Source: a virus
Length of the DNA stretch: 36,128 nt
IMG/VR virus record: IMGVR_UViG_3300032105_000061
Coordinates: 1 to 36,128 of that record
Direction: 5' to 3' (one strand)
The stretch's first letter is position 1; each line of letters begins with the position of its first letter. Below the pieces are notes generated by a model. It searched no databases, was not told where the DNA came from, and was given only the letters and a program-made list of their open reading frames with translations. Both the position numbers and the translations under genes were made by a program. Of this stretch, positions 23,749-30,466 are shown one piece after another.

Positions 23749-23924
23749 TAACGGTTCAGCGCATCTGGGCGAGGCACAATGATTTCATTGTCCAGCGCGC
23801 ACAATTCCGCTTGCCTGAGCGTCGGGTACTGTCGTGCCTTTTCCGGATCGGTAGTGTAATCAAGCACGCTACCGGATGGTGCCACATACGATTTGGTGTG
23901 TGCCAACTGAAGCAGGTATTTCAT
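23748..23924 (-). CDS. Small hypothetical protein (58 aa)
   Basis: The ATG at 23922-23924 overlaps the upstream stop (ATGA), and the stop TAA overlaps the next ATG (TAATG), so it is tightly coupled. It starts MKYLLQLAHTKSYVAPSGSV and ends IVPRPDALNR. It is not membrane bound. No family is recognised. Confidence 0.6.
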   Translation of the reverse strand: MKYLLQLAHTKSYVAPSGSVLDYTTDPEKARQYPTLRQAELCALDNEIIVPRPDALNR

Positions 23925-24133
23925 GGCCGCGTCTGTTCGGCAAGCGCAGCAAATATCTTGTGAGTGTCTTCGTCATTGAAACTCGACGCCCAGCTCGCCT
24001 CTCTGTTCACGGACTCCGAACCATCGACAACGACGCAGAGATATTTGAAGTTGCCACTCAACAGGCTATTCGCAGCAGTAGCGAAGTGATCGATGTCGGC
24101 AGCGTGCCTGTCGTTAGTGTGCAGAATTTTCAC
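23921..24133 (-). CDS. Small hypothetical protein
   Basis: A 70-residue acidic protein: MKILHTNDRHAADIDHFATA, then YLCVVVDGSESVNREASWAS, and DEDTHKIFAALAE. It is ATGA-coupled both to the Ref-like nuclease and to the next gene. Conserved-looking HAADID could be an Asp/His metal site; this is not established. Confidence 0.55.
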   Translation of the reverse strand: MKILHTNDRHAADIDHFATAANSLLSGNFKYLCVVVDGSESVNREASWASSFNDEDTHKIFAALAEQTRP

Positions 24134-24573
24134 GGTTTTTCCTCATTCACTGTTTTTCCAAAAAGATAACAATTGCAGCGCGTACCGCCAAGCGAAATCT
24201 CACAGCCGGTGTAATGGGTTTTCTGTTCTCCAATTGTTCGGGCCTCAAAAGCAGCAACATACTTGTTCATCAGAGAAAGCAATTCAGCATCCGAACCGAA
24301 CTGTTTGCGAAATGCCTTCTTGTGAAGTTTCCGCGATGGCCCGAAGGCTTTTCGCATGGCCCTGGCGTTGGTCCCGGTCAGACATTCGCCCATGTGGTGC
24401 CACGGACATTCCGCCGTCACGTCACTGTGACCGATTCGATATCCTTTGAGCAGATGATTCGCCTGTGCAGCAATGTATCGAGCGAATTTCATACGACAAC
24501 AAATGCACCCGACCTCGCGAGTGATGATATCGAAGCGGCGTTGTTCGGCCTTAGTTGGCGATTTTCCGTGCAC
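24130..24573 (-). CDS. Ref-type HNH nuclease
   Basis: About 147 residues if started at GTG 24571-24573 (upstream AAGGA). It has CICC (near 22-25) after a basic N terminus, QANHLLKGYRIGHSDVTAECPWHH with the HNH-type histidines, and AFGPSRKLHKKAFRKQFGSD, which matches the Ref family of phage P1 and relatives (HNH nucleases that act with RecA). The C terminus adds a GGTRCNCYLFG segment with two Cys. In this operon with RecT and exonuclease it is likely part of recombination. The start is uncertain: overlap with the upstream gene is 23 nt. Confidence 0.8.
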   Translation of the reverse strand: MHGKSPTKAEQRRFDIITREVGCICCRMKFARYIAAQANHLLKGYRIGHSDVTAECPWHHMGECLTGTNARAMRKAFGPSRKLHKKAFRKQFGSDAELLSLMNKYVAAFEARTIGEQKTHYTGCEISLGGTRCNCYLFGKTVNEEKP

Positions 24574-24754
24574 GTTTTTTCGGTTCCTTAGGCATTCGAT
24601 CAGCCAGGATAGTCGAAATAGCAATTCGGTACAGACAGGTTTGCCGCCTGAGTTCTCCCATCAACGGACTGTCATCGGGATGGTAGTCAAGGTATTTTCC
24701 AAACGCCATAGCCCTGCGGTACTTTTCCTCAAGCAATCGAGTTGAAGCACTCAC
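24551..24754 (-). CDS. Small helical hypothetical protein
   Basis: A 67-residue basic protein started at GTG 24752-24754, in a GTGA overlap with the upstream stop. Sequence MSASTRLLEEKYRRAMAFGK, then DDSPLMGELRRQTCLYRIA, and a Lys/Arg-rich tail. It may bind nucleic acid. The function is unknown. Confidence 0.58.
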   Translation of the reverse strand: MSASTRLLEEKYRRAMAFGKYLDYHPDDSPLMGELRRQTCLYRIAISTILADRMPKEPKKRARKIAN

Positions 24755-25071
24755 AACAGTTGCCCCTGTTGCGTGATCCCGCGTGTTCCGGTGGATCGAA
24801 TAAATTTTGCATTTTCTAATGCGTCCGCCCTGCGTTTTAGATGACTACTTCGTGATCGCAAATCCGCGACCGACATTTCAATCTCGCGAATTGTAGCAAA
24901 CTCGACCAGCATATAGCCCTTTTGGCCTGACATGAATCGGCCGGGTTGCTCCGAGCAGGCAGCGCGTATCATTCGCCCATTCATTTGCAGGTTGCCCTTG
25001 TGGTGCCAGTGACCATCGTCGAGCAGCCACGCCAATGTTTCGCAATGTTCCTGGCTGGCTTTCGGTTTCAT
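24751..25071 (-). CDS. Small hypothetical protein, possible winged helix
   Basis: A 106-residue protein. The N-terminal ~55 residues (CETLAWLLDDGHWHHKGNLQ and MIRAACSEQPGRFMSGQKGY) have the helix-turn-helix plus wing pattern of small phage regulators. The C-terminal half is a charged helix (IEMSVADLRSRSSHLKRRAD). It is coupled by ATGA to the gene before. Regulatory role is inference. Confidence 0.55.
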   Translation of the reverse strand: MKPKASQEHCETLAWLLDDGHWHHKGNLQMNGRMIRAACSEQPGRFMSGQKGYMLVEFATIREIEMSVADLRSRSSHLKRRADALENAKFIRSTGTRGITQQGQLL

Positions 25072-25304
25072 TTTCCCTTCTTGTGCAGTGCCTCTACTAC
25101 TGCGATAGCTTTCTTTGCCCTGATTACCCAGTGCCTGTCTAATTCTGGCGTGAAAAACTCAAACTGAATCCCGCCGGGGGTTGTCTCTGATTGGCATTGT
25201 ATTGATTCGGTGATTTCTTTCGCCGCTTCATACACGGCACGCAGCACCCTGACCTCCGCCCGCAGTTCGTTGTCGGTCATCTTATCGATGTCCTTCAGCT
25301 TCAT
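25068..25304 (-). CDS. Small helical hypothetical protein
   Basis: A 78-residue protein. MKLKDIDKMTDNELRAEVRV continues as a helix LRAVYEAAKEITESI, a pattern common in small phage early proteins; the C terminus is Lys-rich. It is coupled by ATGA on both sides. No function known. Confidence 0.6.
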   Translation of the reverse strand: MKLKDIDKMTDNELRAEVRVLRAVYEAAKEITESIQCQSETTPGGIQFEFFTPELDRHWVIRAKKAIAVVEALHKKGK

Positions 25305-25501
25305 CCGTAAAACTCCTTGCCATCGCGACGTGCCGGAATCAGCGCAAAGTTATGCCTGATCCACTGTTGCAACGAGTAGCTTTGCAGTGCATTTTTCGCG
25401 GCATCCAAATCCAACAACTCATCGGTGTCGATGTATTCCTGAAGATGGACAACAGCGCTCACCAGCGCGCAAATTATTTGTGTGTCGTTTCGGGTGGTCA
25501 T
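25301..25501 (-). CDS. Small hypothetical protein
   Basis: A 66-residue protein started at ATG 25499-25501 behind GAGGGATTTGTA; the upstream reading lacks a ribosome site. MTTRNDTQIICALVSAVVHL, then an acidic region (YIDTDELLDLDAAKNAL). The end couples by ATGA to the next gene. Not recognised. Confidence 0.55.
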   Translation of the reverse strand: MTTRNDTQIICALVSAVVHLQEYIDTDELLDLDAAKNALQSYSLQQWIRHNFALIPARRDGKEFYG

Positions 25502-25517
25502 TACAAATCCCTCACAT

Positions 25518-25586
25518 CTATAAGACATTGGTGAATACAATCAGCCAACGCGTGCTGACAGGATCCTCCCGGTTGAGTTTCCGCAT
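25518..25586 (-). CDS. Possible leader-size peptide (22 aa)
   Basis: ATG 25584-25586 lies 9 nt behind GGAG and encodes MRKLNREDPVSTRWLIVFTN plus two residues, ending TAG 25518-25520. It fills the gap between the 38-residue gene and the next one. Length makes it doubtful; the gap may only carry the next ribosome site. Confidence 0.25.
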   Translation of the reverse strand: MRKLNREDPVSTRWLIVFTNVL

Positions 25587-25590
25587 TCGG

Positions 25591-25707
25591 CTATTCTCCG
25601 CCCATGAATGCGATCTGTTGCACATTATCTGACGACTCTCCGCCAGCGCTGAAAATTTCCGTAGCGATATGATCAGCTAATTCTCGTTCGTTAAGTATTG
25701 TCTTCAC
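25591..25707 (-). CDS. Small hypothetical protein (38 aa)
   Basis: GTG 25705-25707 lies 7 nt after a perfect AGGAG and overlaps the upstream stop (GTGA). The peptide starts VKTILNERELADHIATEIFS and ends IAFMGGE. An acidic, amphipathic helix. The ribosome site and the overlap support translation; the function is unknown. Confidence 0.5.
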   Translation of the reverse strand: MKTILNERELADHIATEIFSAGGESSDNVQQIAFMGGE

Positions 25708-26117
25708 AGCTTTACTCCTGTTCGTAAATTCGCGTTCAATGTCTGCCAGCCGCTGAATTTCTTTTCAGCAGCACTCCGCAGCCCGTACAACAACGTTTCG
25801 TGGTAACTGGCTTCCTCGACATCGCGCAGCACCCGCAGATAGGCAATCGATTTTTTTGCCTTTCGCGTTTTATCGGTAGTACTTCCGGGCCCGGCTTTAG
25901 TTTCCTCCATCGCCAAAACGATACCGATATATTTGTCCAGGAATCGACGCCGCGCACTCCAGGCCGCGTGTGATTCGGCACTTTGCGCCAGGAAATACAG
26001 ACACCGTTCCGCAGTCTCGCAGTTGATCCGTTTCGAATCCGGCACAGCACTGTCCTCGTAATGAGTTTCGTACTGGTAATTTCGATCCCTGACAAGACCG
26101 CCCTTGTCGTCAGTCAC
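25704..26117 (-). CDS. Hypothetical early protein
   Basis: A 137-residue charged protein, mostly helical, beginning MTDDKGGLVRDRNYQYETHY. It contains CETAERCLYFLAQSAESHAA and SIAYLRVLRDVEEASYHETL, and no recognised motif. The ATG overlaps the upstream stop (ATGA), and it is coupled to the next gene by GTGA. It lies in the early recombination operon. Confidence 0.62.
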   Translation of the reverse strand: MTDDKGGLVRDRNYQYETHYEDSAVPDSKRINCETAERCLYFLAQSAESHAAWSARRRFLDKYIGIVLAMEETKAGPGSTTDKTRKAKKSIAYLRVLRDVEEASYHETLLYGLRSAAEKKFSGWQTLNANLRTGVKL

Positions 26118-26341
26118 ACCAGTGACCTGCGAATGTCAGACATCAGCGTGTCAATACGGCTGACGATTTCGTTGTGGTGGTCGGTCTGCCAGTTTCGATC
26201 TGAGTTTAGTGCCTGTAGTTGTCTTTTCTCTGATGCACAGTCCGGCAGACCGGTGAAATTCAGAAGCTGGAACGAATCGTCGCCAATTTGTTTAGCACGT
26301 TCTTTTGCAACTTTGGAGATCATTCGAACGGCATCAGACAT
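26114..26341 (-). CDS. Small hypothetical protein
   Basis: A 75-residue protein started at ATG 26339-26341 behind AAAGGA; a longer reading of the frame begins inside the upstream gene. MSDAVRMISKVAKERAKQIG, then a helical C terminus (NEIVSRIDTLMSDIRRSLV). Family not recognised. Coupled to the next gene by ATGA. Confidence 0.58.
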   Translation of the reverse strand: MSDAVRMISKVAKERAKQIGDDSFQLLNFTGLPDCASEKRQLQALNSDRNWQTDHHNEIVSRIDTLMSDIRRSLV

Positions 26342-26646
26342 TGATCCGATTCCTTTCCGCAATTAAGGCAAGGCCAAAGGCTGATTTTCGCATCGGCATC
26401 AGATTCGAATTTGCAACTCTCGTGCGCGCAGTGTCCGGTTTCGAGCAGGTCTGTGCTTGCTTTGTGCGATGCGATTCCCACCTGACAATTCGCAATTGAT
26501 ATCAACGTATCGCGAAATCTCCGGAGACAATTCGCAGTGAGCTGCATTTGAAGCGCCTCCTGTTGGTGTTCCGGCGCTGCGGAGACACCACAGACCGCGA
26601 CTCGTTCGTCCAGTATTTCAATCAGGTCTGTAACATTGGTTTCCAT
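26320..26646 (-). CDS. Small protein with C-terminal zinc-ribbon-like Cys motif
   Basis: A 108-residue protein behind GAGGTGGGACT. The N-terminal part is helical (METNVTDLIEILDERVAVCG). The C terminus has HCAHESC and CLNCGKESDQC, which could bind one zinc. It starts after a strong stem-loop (26671-26714), so it may have its own control point in the operon. The function is unknown. Confidence 0.6.
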   Translation of the reverse strand: METNVTDLIEILDERVAVCGVSAAPEHQQEALQMQLTANCLRRFRDTLISIANCQVGIASHKASTDLLETGHCAHESCKFESDADAKISLWPCLNCGKESDQCLMPFE

Positions 26647-26670
26647 AGTCCCACCTCATTTGCTCAGATT

Positions 26671-26714
26671 CAGGAGCCAGGGGCCGAACGTGGATTGCTC
26701 AGCCCCCGCTCCTG
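26671..26714 (-). promoter_or_regulatory. Long stem-loop upstream of the zinc-ribbon gene
   Basis: Minus strand: CAGGAGC and GCTCCTG close the stem (7 bp), followed after a bulged G by six more pairs (one G-T), about 13 bp around an 18-nt loop. No T-run follows, so it is not an ordinary terminator. It lies 24 nt upstream of the ATG. It could be an attenuator, an RNA processing site, or a mRNA stability element. Confidence 0.6.
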
Positions 26715-26759
26715 CTGTGATCTTGTCACCGTCAATACGCTTCCGATCACGTTGGTTTG

Positions 26760-27329
26760 CTAGATTAGCTTCGGTTGATCTGCATCCGGTTTGATGTCAG
26801 CCAATCCCTGCATGAACACTCCGGGGTCTGACAGGACCAGCACCACATCGCGAGTTGCATAGTCAGCTAACGCGTGACGCATATCCGATCCCGGCGCCAC
26901 GGTGACCACCGCCCGCACTCCGTCCCTGAACGTAACAGAGAACAGATTGCAAATCACCGCCTTGTGCCCGATTGCCGACATGACCTGCACGGCCTTCTGC
27001 ATTGCGCTGTGAACGCGATCCGACAGTCTGGCAATCACTACCGCCTGTGCTGCCTCCGATGTGTGATGCCACGGTTTGTCGAGCGCACGAATTTCATCGA
27101 TCAAAGTTTCCGTGACCTGCGCGGCCAATCCCGAGGCTGCGTAATTCCGCGAGCGTTCCAATGCTTTTTTCGCGGCTGATACGCGCTTTCCTGCAGACGC
27201 ATTCCTGTCGGTCGCTTTCTGCGCGGCCTTGTCTGCCTTCGTTTGCCGTTTGATTTTCTTGCGTGTCCCTGCGTGCTTGCGATTTGTTTTCGCTGCTGAC
27301 TTTTTAGCCGCCTTTTTCTTCGTTGCCAT
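26760..27329 (-). CDS. Conserved phage protein with Lys/Ala-rich N terminus
   Basis: A 189-residue protein started at ATG 27327-27329 behind GAGGTGGGGAAC. Residues 1-55 are Lys/Ala/Arg-rich (MATKKKAAKKSAAKTNRKHA), like histone H1-type tails. Residues 75-189 form a conserved-looking domain: PWHHTSEAAQAVVIARLSDR, then SVTFRDGVRAVVTVA and ADYATRDVVLVLSDP, which I recall in small phage proteins encoded with recombination genes. The basic tail suggests DNA binding; the domain function is unknown. Confidence 0.66.
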   Translation of the reverse strand: MATKKKAAKKSAAKTNRKHAGTRKKIKRQTKADKAAQKATDRNASAGKRVSAAKKALERSRNYAASGLAAQVTETLIDEIRALDKPWHHTSEAAQAVVIARLSDRVHSAMQKAVQVMSAIGHKAVICNLFSVTFRDGVRAVVTVAPGSDMRHALADYATRDVVLVLSDPGVFMQGLADIKPDADQPKLI

Positions 27330-27343
27330 GTTCCCCACCTCCA

Positions 27344-27607
27344 TCAGTGGTTGATTGATGTATCGCCACAATCGTGCTGCGTGGCAAATCTTTCGTACTC
27401 TGCATGCAAGGCTTCCATCCCGGTTGGGTCGTCGCCTTTCATTTGGTAATTCTCAAACGCAATTGAGTCGATCACTTCCAGACATGAATGGAACCCGCAA
27501 AAGAATGCCCGCCTTTGTTCGGCCTCATGCCACGGATTGATGGTTCCTGAAATAATGACCTGTGCGTAAATATCGAAGCAGTTTTCAATCGACGGTGTGT
27601 CAGTCAT
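27344..27607 (-). CDS. Small hypothetical protein
   Basis: An 87-residue protein, acidic and aromatic, with CFDIYAQVIISGTINPWHEA, then EQRRAFFCGFHSCLEVIDS. The start overlaps the upstream stop (ATGA) and 14 nt separate it from the next gene. The pattern of Cys and His suggests a small metal-binding fold, not certain. Confidence 0.6.
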   Translation of the reverse strand: MTDTPSIENCFDIYAQVIISGTINPWHEAEQRRAFFCGFHSCLEVIDSIAFENYQMKGDDPTGMEALHAEYERFATQHDCGDTSINH

Positions 27608-27837
27608 GTGAGGTCTTCATTCAGGGTATAAGCATTAAACCTATCCCCGCGGAACATGAATGTCCGCTCGCCATCCGAGACTGTCACCATGAACGAATCG
27701 CCTTTTGCCTCGCGTTCTGTTGCCTGGAACTTGCTTGTCATATTCCCGAACTGGCAAACGTAGTTCGGTCCCGGCTGAATGAAATATGCAAAGAAAAGAG
27801 CCAACAAAATCAACGTAACACCGAGTGTGGTCTTCAT
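27604..27837 (-). CDS. Small secreted or membrane-anchored protein
   Basis: A 77-residue protein started at ATG 27835-27837 behind AGAGGTGAG. MKTTLGVTLILLALFFAYFI is a signal anchor or uncleaved signal, followed by a periplasmic-type domain (GDSFMVTVSDGERTFMFRGD). The ATGA overlap ties it to the previous gene. A role at the cell envelope is possible (for example, superinfection control); this is inference. Confidence 0.6.
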   Translation of the reverse strand: MKTTLGVTLILLALFFAYFIQPGPNYVCQFGNMTSKFQATEREAKGDSFMVTVSDGERTFMFRGDRFNAYTLNEDLT

Positions 27838-28130
27838 TGGCTCACCTCTGTAATTTGTAGACAGGGTTTTTGGATGTCGGGGGACGGAGGCAAAGCGAGA
27901 CCCACAGGATTTCGCCTGGGTGCCTCGCATTTCGGTACGACGGTATGACGTTTCGCGAGCCGGGTTCCTGACAGCATCTTGCCGATTCTCATTGCTCGTG
28001 CTCGTTCCCGAATAGCCCTAAGCACGAACTGATCCCCGGTCGGCGTGACTGCGGCCATCCCTGTGACTGATGCACCGACTCGATTCGGCTTGCAATGCGG
28101 GAGCGGAAGAGGCAGAATTGATATCCTCAA
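27834..28130 (-). CDS. Small hypothetical protein, start uncertain
   Basis: A 98-residue frame from TTG 28128-28130 (SD AAAGGA, 7 nt before). An ATG 69 nt downstream would also do. Basic and Pro/Arg-rich, with VLRAIRERARAMRIGKMLSG. It is ATGA-coupled to the following gene, which supports translation. It overlaps the upstream gene by 113 nt in another frame, which is unusually long. No family is recognised. Confidence 0.45.
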   Translation of the reverse strand: MRISILPLPLPHCKPNRVGASVTGMAAVTPTGDQFVLRAIRERARAMRIGKMLSGTRLAKRHTVVPKCEAPRRNPVGLALPPSPDIQKPCLQITEVSQ

Positions 28131-28320
28131 TTGCTGATCCTTTGCCGGATCGCATCGTAAGTCCGAAAGGGGCCTGTTCTTTGTGACAGGCCCCGGACGG
28201 CATAATCAATACCACCTCCAATACCTCGCCGTCAACAACCGTGCACGTGCTGAACAGCCGGCAGGTCGCCCTCAGAGGCCACAGCAGCGATTTACCCCAC
28301 ACCCGATACAGGTTCGTCAC
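28018..28320 (-). CDS. Small hypothetical protein with an internal hairpin
   Basis: The GTG at 28318-28320 follows AGAAGGA by 6 nt, giving 100 residues starting VTNLYRVWGKSLLWPLRATC. The frame overlaps the preceding gene by 29 nt. A strong hairpin (28161-28198) lies inside, which is unusual for coding sequence, and the C-terminal half has low complexity. The good ribosome site speaks for the gene; the hairpin speaks against it. A longer frame upstream lacks a ribosome site. Confidence 0.45.
   Translation of the reverse strand: MTNLYRVWGKSLLWPLRATCRLFSTCTVVDGEVLEVVLIMPSGACHKEQAPFGLTMRSGKGSAIEDINSASSAPALQAESSRCISHRDGRSHADRGSVRA
28161..28198. promoter_or_regulatory. Strong terminator-like stem-loop
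   Basis: GGGGCCTGT and ACAGGCCCC pair over 9 bp around an 8-nt loop, and the outer GTCCG/CGGAC extend it after a small bulge. On the minus strand only three T follow. It lies in the recombination operon and could be a weak terminator that lowers expression of the genes beyond. Confidence 0.6.
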
Positions 28321-28696
28321 CGCGATCCTTCTGCTCGCCCGCAGGCTGCTGTGCGGGCCACGGTTGGCGTAATCGCTTTCTTCCGAGACAGGTCGCCACA
28401 ATCCGACCGCCAGACCGGGTATCGACGAATCCGCGCTTTGCGAGACTGCGGATGGTAGAGCCACTCAGATCGGTATTCCAAAGCGGAACGCCGCCCCGTC
28501 CTCCTCCTGCAATTGATTGCAGAACTACCAACTGGTGGCGCGTCATCCATGCGCCGTGATCCTTCGCCGGTTTTCTTTTCCGGGCCGGGTTACTTTTCCC
28601 TTTGCCACCGATCCTTTCCCGCAGCGCGAAAAACATTCCGCCACTTCCTATCATCATGGCAGCGAGCACAATTCCAAAAAAAGTAAATTTATCCAT
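28292..28696 (-). CDS. Membrane-anchored protein with winged-helix-like domain
   Basis: A 134-residue protein behind a GAGGAG site. One N-terminal TM segment (about residues 5-25), then a Lys/Arg-rich linker (GGKGKSNPARKRKPAK). The C-terminal part (MTRHQLVVLQSIAGGGRGGV to VATCLGRKRL) fits a winged helix: helix, helix, strands, wing. A DNA-binding domain at the inner membrane would be unusual. It follows the exonuclease gene by 2 nt. Confidence 0.58.
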   Translation of the reverse strand: MDKFTFFGIVLAAMMIGSGGMFFALRERIGGKGKSNPARKRKPAKDHGAWMTRHQLVVLQSIAGGGRGGVPLWNTDLSGSTIRSLAKRGFVDTRSGGRIVATCLGRKRLRQPWPAQQPAGEQKDRGDEPVSGVG

Positions 28697-28698
28697 GC

Positions 28699-29379
28699 CT
28701 ACTCCTCGAAAAAACCCGGCACTCCGGATTGAACTTGCGGAACAGTCGGGCGAGTGCCAGCCCGAAAGTGCGCCAGGAAACGATTGAGTTCTGCATACAG
28801 AAAATTCGAATATATTTTATCGATCGGCACCCGGACGATGGCAATGCGATTCGCAAGTATCGGGTAGTCCGGACAGTAGGAAACGTAATCGGCCTGATCG
28901 TAGCCGGCGCACATTGCCTGACAGTAAACCTGGTCTTTGTCTTCCGGCAGCATTCCGACCTTTAGTGCGTATTCGTGCTTTGCGTGATCAACCCGAACCT
29001 TGCCCTCTCCGGATCGATCTTTCAGCAGCCAATCCGGACTGCACCCGAACTCATCAATGGTCGGATGCACGACAAAGCCAGGACGGTCGATTTTTATTTT
29101 GTACCCATATTCCTGCTGCCGCATTATTTCATACCGGGCGATAAGCCAATCCTCGCGCTCTTTGCCAAGTCGAATCGATGCGGGAGTTTTATAGCCGAAG
29201 CCCTCCATATACTTGTCGAGCGCCGCTTCCCGTTGCTCGACTTCCCATTGCATGATGTTCAACAATCCAGTTTGTGCCGCCAGGGTTCCATGAGCGACAG
29301 TTTTAAGCCGCGTTGACGTAACCCGCCCAAGCCGTAGCCCGAACCACTCACGGCTTTGCTGCCCGACGTAATGCCTCAT
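28699..29379 (-). CDS. YqaJ/lambda-type exonuclease
   Basis: A 226-residue alkaline exonuclease of the YqaJ/lambda family: the start RHYVGQQSREWFGLRLGRVT, a GCSPDWLL motif with the metal-binding Asp, then EGKVRVDHAKH with the E-x-K pair, and a QVYCQAMCAGYDQADYVSYC segment for the final helices. It resects double-stranded ends for the RecT annealase encoded just upstream (ATGA overlap). Together they form a Red-type system. Confidence 0.85.
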   Translation of the reverse strand: MRHYVGQQSREWFGLRLGRVTSTRLKTVAHGTLAAQTGLLNIMQWEVEQREAALDKYMEGFGYKTPASIRLGKEREDWLIARYEIMRQQEYGYKIKIDRPGFVVHPTIDEFGCSPDWLLKDRSGEGKVRVDHAKHEYALKVGMLPEDKDQVYCQAMCAGYDQADYVSYCPDYPILANRIAIVRVPIDKIYSNFLYAELNRFLAHFRAGTRPTVPQVQSGVPGFFEE

Positions 29380-30251
29380 ACCGGCAACACCAGTCGAACG
29401 GCCTCGTCAAAGCACTTTTCAGGAAGCAACGACAACGACACGATGCCGAATGCCCGACAAACGGTTTCGGTTGCAATGCTGTGTTCCGAACAAAGGTCGG
29501 TAAGTTGGCTGGTCTGCCGTGAGCTGATAATTCGAACGGCCTCGCCTTCGAACGTCACAGGCTCGATCACATCGAGAACCTCCATTGCTCTCTGCATCTT
29601 GCCTTCGGTGTCGTGGGGCCAGTGTTTCCATGCTCTGCGGATCACGGCCTTTTTCTGCATTTCACCCCGGAACCTTGACCGCCAAACTGCGCCGCCCGGT
29701 TTCTTGCCAGGGCGTGATTTAGTCGCGGCTTCCTCGACCGCTTCAAGGTCTTCGCGATCCATCACTTCGGTGTGCTGCTTTCCATTCCTGAAGCTGGCTA
29801 TGCAGTAAGCGTGAGTAACCTCGCCACGATCCTTTCGTGCTTCCTCGTGCATTATGTACCGACCATCCGGACCTGATCCGACGCTAAAAACCGGATCATT
29901 CTCGCAAACGAGCGCCGCCTGTATCGCGATCACCACGCCTGTTCCATAGGCCATCTGCTCCATGCCGCGATAGCCGATGCAGAGCGTCGCCTTGTCCTTG
30001 TAAGGGATTAGGTACAACAACGACTGCGACGGTGCCAGAGTCAATCCTGTGTACGCCACATCGAGCAAGGCATTGTGAATCGACTGCGGTGTACACCTCC
30101 GCAGGTCCTCGCTGCCCTGAATGATCTGCAACGCGAAATTCCGCTGTGCGGCAAACTTCAACGTCTTGTCGGGTCGGCCCGCATTGAATCTCGCGCTCAA
30201 TGATCGGTCGGTCAGGATTTCTTTGTATTCAGCCAATGCGTGTGTGGTCAT
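29376..30251 (-). CDS. recT: RecT-family single-strand annealing protein
   Basis: A 291-residue RecT-family protein: AQRNFALQIIQGSEDLRRC, the signature NALLDVAYTGLTLAPSQSLLYLIPYKDKATLCIGYRGMEQM split over the core, and MQKKAVIRRAWKHWP near the end of the domain. It anneals complementary single strands produced by the exonuclease encoded next to it. It is ATGA-coupled on both sides. The C-terminal ~55 residues look flexible. Substrate and mechanism are from the family. Confidence 0.92.
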   Translation of the reverse strand: MTTHALAEYKEILTDRSLSARFNAGRPDKTLKFAAQRNFALQIIQGSEDLRRCTPQSIHNALLDVAYTGLTLAPSQSLLYLIPYKDKATLCIGYRGMEQMAYGTGVVIAIQAALVCENDPVFSVGSGPDGRYIMHEEARKDRGEVTHAYCIASFRNGKQHTEVMDREDLEAVEEAATKSRPGKKPGGAVWRSRFRGEMQKKAVIRRAWKHWPHDTEGKMQRAMEVLDVIEPVTFEGEAVRIISSRQTSQLTDLCSEHSIATETVCRAFGIVSLSLLPEKCFDEAVRLVLPV

Positions 30252-30466
30252 AGGTTTTTATCCTGTTCGCTGCATTTCGGTTGTCGCCCGATAAATTCAT
30301 TAATCTGTTGCACAAGTTCTGAAATTACAATCCTTGCCGTATCTGGCAAATCACCAAAAGCGATCAGCCCCTGCAATGCGCCATTTACGAATGCCAGCAT
30401 TCCGAGCGGTTCTTTATCGCCGTGAGAGGCAACGATAGAAATTGCCTGCTGTCGTGGTTGTTTCAT
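30248..30466 (-). CDS. Small hypothetical protein between csrA and recT
   Basis: A 72-residue protein, hydrophobic in the middle (LGMLAFVNGALQGLIAFGDL) and helical at the end (DTARIVISELVQQINEFIGR). ATGA overlaps on both sides tie it to the csrA and recT genes. No known motif; perhaps a small partner of either neighbour. Confidence 0.58.
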   Translation of the reverse strand: MKQPRQQAISIVASHGDKEPLGMLAFVNGALQGLIAFGDLPDTARIVISELVQQINEFIGRQPKCSEQDKNL

